Shown in pieces: positions 9,726 to 13,088 of a stretch of 13,088 nt of DNA (positions are counted from its first letter, which is position 1; the number at the start of each line of letters is the position of its first letter). The position numbers and the translations under genes are program-made. The notes under the pieces are model-generated. The model worked only from the letters and a program-made list of their open reading frames with translations. It searched no databases and was not told the origin of the DNA. Where the stretch lies: assembly GCA_026386995.1 (NCBI GenBank), contig JAPLMO010000485.1:1-13088 (forward strand), given 5' to 3'. The stretch comes from Planctomycetota bacterium (GTDB taxonomy: Bacteria > Planctomycetota > Phycisphaerae > FEN-1346).

Positions 9726-12272
9726 ATGGGTCTGGAAGTTGTAACGGAATACATCGGCAAGGCCGTGGCCGCGGTCTTCGGGTCGCGCAACCAACGCCTC
9801 GTGCGCGCCTATCGCCAGAAGGTGGCGCTCGTCAGCGCCATGGAACTTGAGATGCAGGCCCTCTCCGACGAGCAACTCCTTGACCGGGCCCGCCAGATGC
9901 GCGGACGCATCGCCCCCGCCGTCGCCCGGCTCGATGAGGGGTTCTCTCGCGAGGATTTCGACGACCCGAAACTTAAAGGCGAATACCGCGAGCGCCTGGG
10001 CGCCATCCTCGACCCCATTCTGCCCGAGGCCTTCGCCGCAGCACGCGAAGCCGCAAAACGCACCATCTGGCTCGGCTACGAAGAGGCCCCGCCCGACTAT
10101 CACCCCGAGGTCCAGGACCGCGTCCGCAAGGCCATGCGCGGAGAGGCAAGCCTCATCGACCCCGCCACCCGCAAGCCGATCGAACTCTTTGGCCTCTACG
10201 GCATGCGCCCCTACGACGCGCAGATCATCGGGGCGATGACCCTGAACGACGGCCGCATCGCCGAACTGGCGACCGGCGAGGGCAAGACGCTCGTGGCCTC
10301 GCTTGCGGCGTACCTGAACACATTGACGGGCCACCCGGTCCACGTTGTCAGCGTCAACGATTACCTCGTCCGCCGCGACTGCAACTGGAACCGCCCGATC
10401 TTCCGGCGCCTGGGCCTGACGGTCGGGGCCATCCAGGCCAACATGGACAGCCCCGATCGCCAGGTCCAGTACTCCTGCGACATCACGTACGGCACCAACA
10501 ACGAGTTCGGCTTCGATTACCTGCGCGACAACATGAAGATTTCGCGGGCCGAGCAGGTCCAGGGCGAACTGGCCTACGCGATCGTCGACGAGTGCGACTC
10601 GGTCCTCGTGGACGAGGCCCGCACGCCCCTTATCATCTCCGGCCCCGCCTTCGAGTCGACCGACAAGTACGCCCGGGCCGACGCCGTCGCCCGGCAACTC
10701 AAGGCCGAACGCGACTTTCTCGTCAAGGAGAAGGAGCACCAGTGCCCCCTGACCGAGGAAGGCACGCGCCGGGCCGAGGAACTCATCGGCGCCGGTAGTT
10801 TCTACGTCGCCGGCAACATGGACTGGCCGCACCTCATTGACCAGTCCCTCCGCGCCCACAACCTCTACCGCCGCGACAAGGAGTACGTCGTCAAGGGCGA
10901 CGAGGTCATAATCGTCGACGAGTTCACCGGCCGCCTCATGCCCGGCCGTCAATGGTCCGACGGCCTCCACCAGGCCGTCGAGGCCAAGGAACGCATCCGC
11001 ATCAAGGAAGAGACCCAGACCCTCGCCACGATCACCCTCCAGAACTTCTTCCGGATGTACAAGAAACTCTCCGGCATGACCGGCACGGCCATGACCGAGG
11101 CCGCCGAGTTCGACAAGATCTACCAACTGGAAGTCGTCGCCATCCCGACGAACCGGCCCCTGTCGCGCATCGAGCACCCCGACGTCGTCTACCGCATCGA
11201 CAAGGAGAAGTACGAGGCCCTCGTCGAGGAGATCAAGGAATACCACGACCGTGGCCGCCCGGTCCTCGTGGGCACCACCAGCATCGAGAACTCCGAACGA
11301 CTCAGCCACATGCTCGAGCGCACCTACGGCATCCCCCACGAGGTCCTCAACGCCAAGTTCCACGAGAAGGAGGCCGAGATCGTCGCCAAGGCCGGCCAGC
11401 GTTACGTCGGCCCGGACGGCAAGGAAATGGGCAACGTCACGATCGCCACCAACATGGCCGGTCGCGGCACGGACATCAAACTCGGCCCCGGCGTCGTCTG
11501 GACCAACTGCTTCGGCCCGTGGGACGTCGCCAAGCAGGTCATCCCCTCCGACTTCGGCAACAAGTGCTGCGTCGGATGCCACGAGTATGCCCCCAAGACC
11601 CGTTGCGCCCACTGCTTCAAGCCCAAGATCGACCCCGACTTTCCGGAGCGCGGCAAGAACGAGTGCGTGGAAAACCCGCCGTGCGGCCTGCATGTCGTGG
11701 GCACCGAGCGCCACGAGGCCCGCCGCATCGACAACCAGTTGCGCGGCCGTGCGGGGCGTCAGGGCGACCCGGGCACCAGCCGGTTCTTCTTGTCGCTCGA
11801 AGACGACCTGATGCGCATCTTCGCCAGGGACTGGGTCTCGGGCGCCCTTCAGAAACTTGGCATGGAAGAGGGCATGGCCCTGGAGCACCGGTGGCTGTCG
11901 CGCGGCATAGAGAACGCCCAGAAGAAGGTGGAGGAGCGCAACTTCGACATCCGCAAGCACCTCCTGGAATACGACGAGGTCATGGACCGGCAGCGCAAGA
12001 TCTTCTACGGCCGCCGCCAGAACATCCTGGAGTCCGATGACCTCCGCTCGTTCGTCTGGGAACTCCTGACCGACAGCATCGAGCGCGCGTGCGATTCCTA
12101 CCTTTCCCCTGCCTACAGTTACGAGACCGTCGCGGAGTGGGCCCGCCGCAACCTTGCGGTTCAGGTCGACGCCGGGCAACTCGGCGAAAAGTCGGCCGAC
12201 GAACTGGCCGATGTCCTCATGGACCTCGCCCAGCAGGCGGCCCGCGACGCCGTCGTGGAAACGCTGCCCTAG
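9726..12272 (+). CDS. secA: Preprotein translocase ATPase SecA, interrupted by an in-frame amber codon
   Basis: SecA is the ATPase motor that drives proteins through SecYEG. I chose the ATG at 9726 because MGLEVVTEYIGKAVAAVFGSR matches a normal SecA N-terminus; a TTG at 9672 would coincide with the predicted transcript start. The ribosome site is weak (GCGAGA). Visible parts of the 848 residues: Walker A GEGKT (184-188); VDECD (287-291, DECD where DEVD is usual) with EARTPLIISGP; motif V NMAGRGTDI (576-584); motif VI QLRGRAGRQGDPG (671-683); and LLEYDEVMDRQRK (746-758) at the two-helix finger. Between motifs V and VI is an insert with C595, C614, C615, C618, C627, C630, C647 and C653, which looks zinc-ribbon-like. 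The TAG at 12270 comes before the wing and scaffold ends are complete, and the same frame continues to be coding. The ATPase core looks intact; whether the 848-residue product is functional is unclear. Confidence 0.93.
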   Translation: MGLEVVTEYIGKAVAAVFGSRNQRLVRAYRQKVALVSAMELEMQALSDEQLLDRARQMRGRIAPAVARLDEGFSREDFDDPKLKGEYRERLGAILDPILPEAFAAAREAAKRTIWLGYEEAPPDYHPEVQDRVRKAMRGEASLIDPATRKPIELFGLYGMRPYDAQIIGAMTLNDGRIAELATGEGKTLVASLAAYLNTLTGHPVHVVSVNDYLVRRDCNWNRPIFRRLGLTVGAIQANMDSPDRQVQYSCDITYGTNNEFGFDYLRDNMKISRAEQVQGELAYAIVDECDSVLVDEARTPLIISGPAFESTDKYARADAVARQLKAERDFLVKEKEHQCPLTEEGTRRAEELIGAGSFYVAGNMDWPHLIDQSLRAHNLYRRDKEYVVKGDEVIIVDEFTGRLMPGRQWSDGLHQAVEAKERIRIKEETQTLATITLQNFFRMYKKLSGMTGTAMTEAAEFDKIYQLEVVAIPTNRPLSRIEHPDVVYRIDKEKYEALVEEIKEYHDRGRPVLVGTTSIENSERLSHMLERTYGIPHEVLNAKFHEKEAEIVAKAGQRYVGPDGKEMGNVTIATNMAGRGTDIKLGPGVVWTNCFGPWDVAKQVIPSDFGNKCCVGCHEYAPKTRCAHCFKPKIDPDFPERGKNECVENPPCGLHVVGTERHEARRIDNQLRGRAGRQGDPGTSRFFLSLEDDLMRIFARDWVSGALQKLGMEEGMALEHRWLSRGIENAQKKVEERNFDIRKHLLEYDEVMDRQRKIFYGRRQNILESDDLRSFVWELLTDSIERACDSYLSPAYSYETVAEWARRNLAVQVDAGQLGEKSADELADVLMDLAQQAARDAVVETLP

Positions 12273-13088
12273 TTTATCCCCGAGGAGTTCGAGGACACCG
12301 GCGAGGAGACGGACGAAGGCGAAGGCGAAGAAGACGCCGGGCCGCCCCCCAAGGCCGACTACCGGGCACTGGCCGCCTGGGCCGAGACGCGCCTGGGCCT
12401 GCGCGTGCGCGAGGCGGACCTGAAGATACTGGGCAGCGACGAGATACAGGCCGTCCTTATTAGCGCCGCCGACGTGCGACTGAAGGCCATCGACTTTGCG
12501 CCCCTCCAGACCTTTCTCCAGCCCGACTATCGCCTGGCGGCCCTGGCCGACTGGGCCAACAAGAAGTTCGATTTCCGCTTCACAGCGGCCGATTTCCAGG
12601 GCAAGGATCGCGATGCCGCCGTCCGGTTCCTCATGGAGCGCCTCGAAAAACTGTACGAGGAGAAGGAGCGGTCGTACCCCATCGAGTCGGCCATCGAGGA
12701 ACACCTCGTGGCCCAGGCCGGCATGGGCCAGCAGGATTTCGACGGCCTCGCAAAGTGGGCCTCGTGGTACTACCTGGCGGACGTCAAGGCCGAGAACATC
12801 CGCCACCGCGACCCGCGCGAGGTCCGCCGCCGCCTCCTGGAGATCACAAACGAGTTCTACGCGTCCGACCGCCTCGGCCGCGCGGTCGGCGAGGGCGTCC
12901 GCAATCACCTGCCGGCCGCCGCGCTGGACCGGCCCGAGAGTTGGCAGCCCCTCGCCCAGTGGGCCAAGGAGCGCCTGGGCCTGGAGATCACGCCCGACCA
13001 CTTCATCGTCGCCTGCGCCGGCGGCGAAAATGCGTCTGACGGCGAAAAGGGGGCTGACCCCTTAGTCCGTCAGGGGTCTGACCCCTTC
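12273..13088 (+). CDS. secA: Continuation of secA after the amber codon (C-terminal wing/scaffold, partial)
   Basis: The frame of secA has no stop for 272 codons after TAG and runs off the window. Nearly all codons end in G or C, as in the upstream part. There is no close start: the first in-frame GTG and ATG lie well inside (around 12400 and 12630) without clear ribosome sites, so independent translation looks unlikely. Continuing SecA numbering with the amber as 849, an acidic Pro-rich linker (850-877) is followed by four helical modules starting near 879, 935, 1005 and 1073. They share an LAxWA signature (ALAAWAETRLGL, ALADWANKKF, GLAKWASWYY, PLAQWAKERLGL) with the pre-stop module ETVAEWARRNL (800-810). 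They probably belong to an enlarged helical wing domain. The canonical SecA scaffold end is not reached. The last ~50 bases are palindromic repeat DNA read in frame. Confidence 0.7.
13036..13088. repeat. Nested palindrome of the AAGGGG(T)C-A-GACCCCTT type
   Basis: An outer stem CTGACGG (13036-13042) / CCGTCAG (13067-13073) encloses AAGGGG (13047-13052) / CCCCTT (13058-13063). A third hairpin AGGGGT (13072-13077) / ACCCCT (13081-13086) follows at once. The element may continue beyond the window. It is unlike the two other palindrome families here except for the AAGGGG/CCCCTT arms shared with 6591-6605. Confidence 0.7.

Noticed and set aside
9633..13001. A 1122-codon minus-strand open frame antisense to secA
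   Set aside because: It mirrors the secA codons in a GC-rich gene, has no ribosome site, and its translation is a Val/Asp/Leu/Gly-rich composition with no family features. SecA motifs on the plus strand are unmistakable.
12496..13065. Plus-strand open frame of 189 codons in another frame near the window end
   Set aside because: Ser/Arg/Pro/Ala-rich shadow of the secA continuation; the secA frame has the right codon bias and the repeated LAxWA modules.

Overview
The window is GC-rich, and its gene content points to a bacterium of the phylum Planctomycetota, probably near the Phycisphaerae. That placement is inferred from family content: a PEP-CTERM-tailed secreted protein with a dockerin-like acidic stretch, a tandem DUF4159 protein beside a MoxR ATPase, a Cys-rich SecA, and palindromic repeats in most of the longer gaps. 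No rRNA or tRNA is present to confirm it.

Layout from left to right: the 3' end of a PEP-CTERM protein (2-220, +); a 718-base non-coding region packed with palindromes, including one complete ~150-bp MITE-like element (635-786) and a degenerate relative (about 217-370); a two-gene + strand unit, a secreted protein with two DUF4159 domains (939-2462) followed by a MoxR-type AAA+ ATPase (2501-3703, TTG start). Convergent to it is a minus-strand pair: a secreted transglutaminase-like protein (6442-4604) followed by an unrecognised membrane protein of lower GC (4531-3740). A repeat-filled gap (6443-6927) carries two unrelated palindromic families and a promoter candidate. Then come glycogen phosphorylase on the minus strand (9447-6928) and, divergently, secA on the plus strand from 9726, behind a good sigma-70-type promoter.

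The most unusual locus is secA. Its frame meets an amber codon at 12270-12272, yet the same frame stays open and codon-biased to the window end at 13088. What follows belongs to the same gene: degenerate 'LA-x-WA' helical modules occur once before the TAG and four times after it. The ATPase core also carries a Cys-rich, zinc-ribbon-like insert between helicase motifs V and VI, and a nested palindrome is read in frame at the far end. This may be a nonsense lesion, an assembly error, amber readthrough or a split SecA; the sequence alone cannot decide.

The second theme is repeats. Two 151-152 bp copies share a 30-nt identical block, a double-hairpin core and degenerate terminal inverted repeats. 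They sit about 6 kb apart, with a degenerate third copy and a solo hairpin nearby. No transposase is in view, so if the element is mobile it would have to be moved in trans.

Functionally, the DUF4159, MoxR and transglutaminase-like proteins recall the envelope-maturation MoxR clusters of other bacteria, but the usual DUF58 partner is missing. GlgP and SecA are housekeeping genes.
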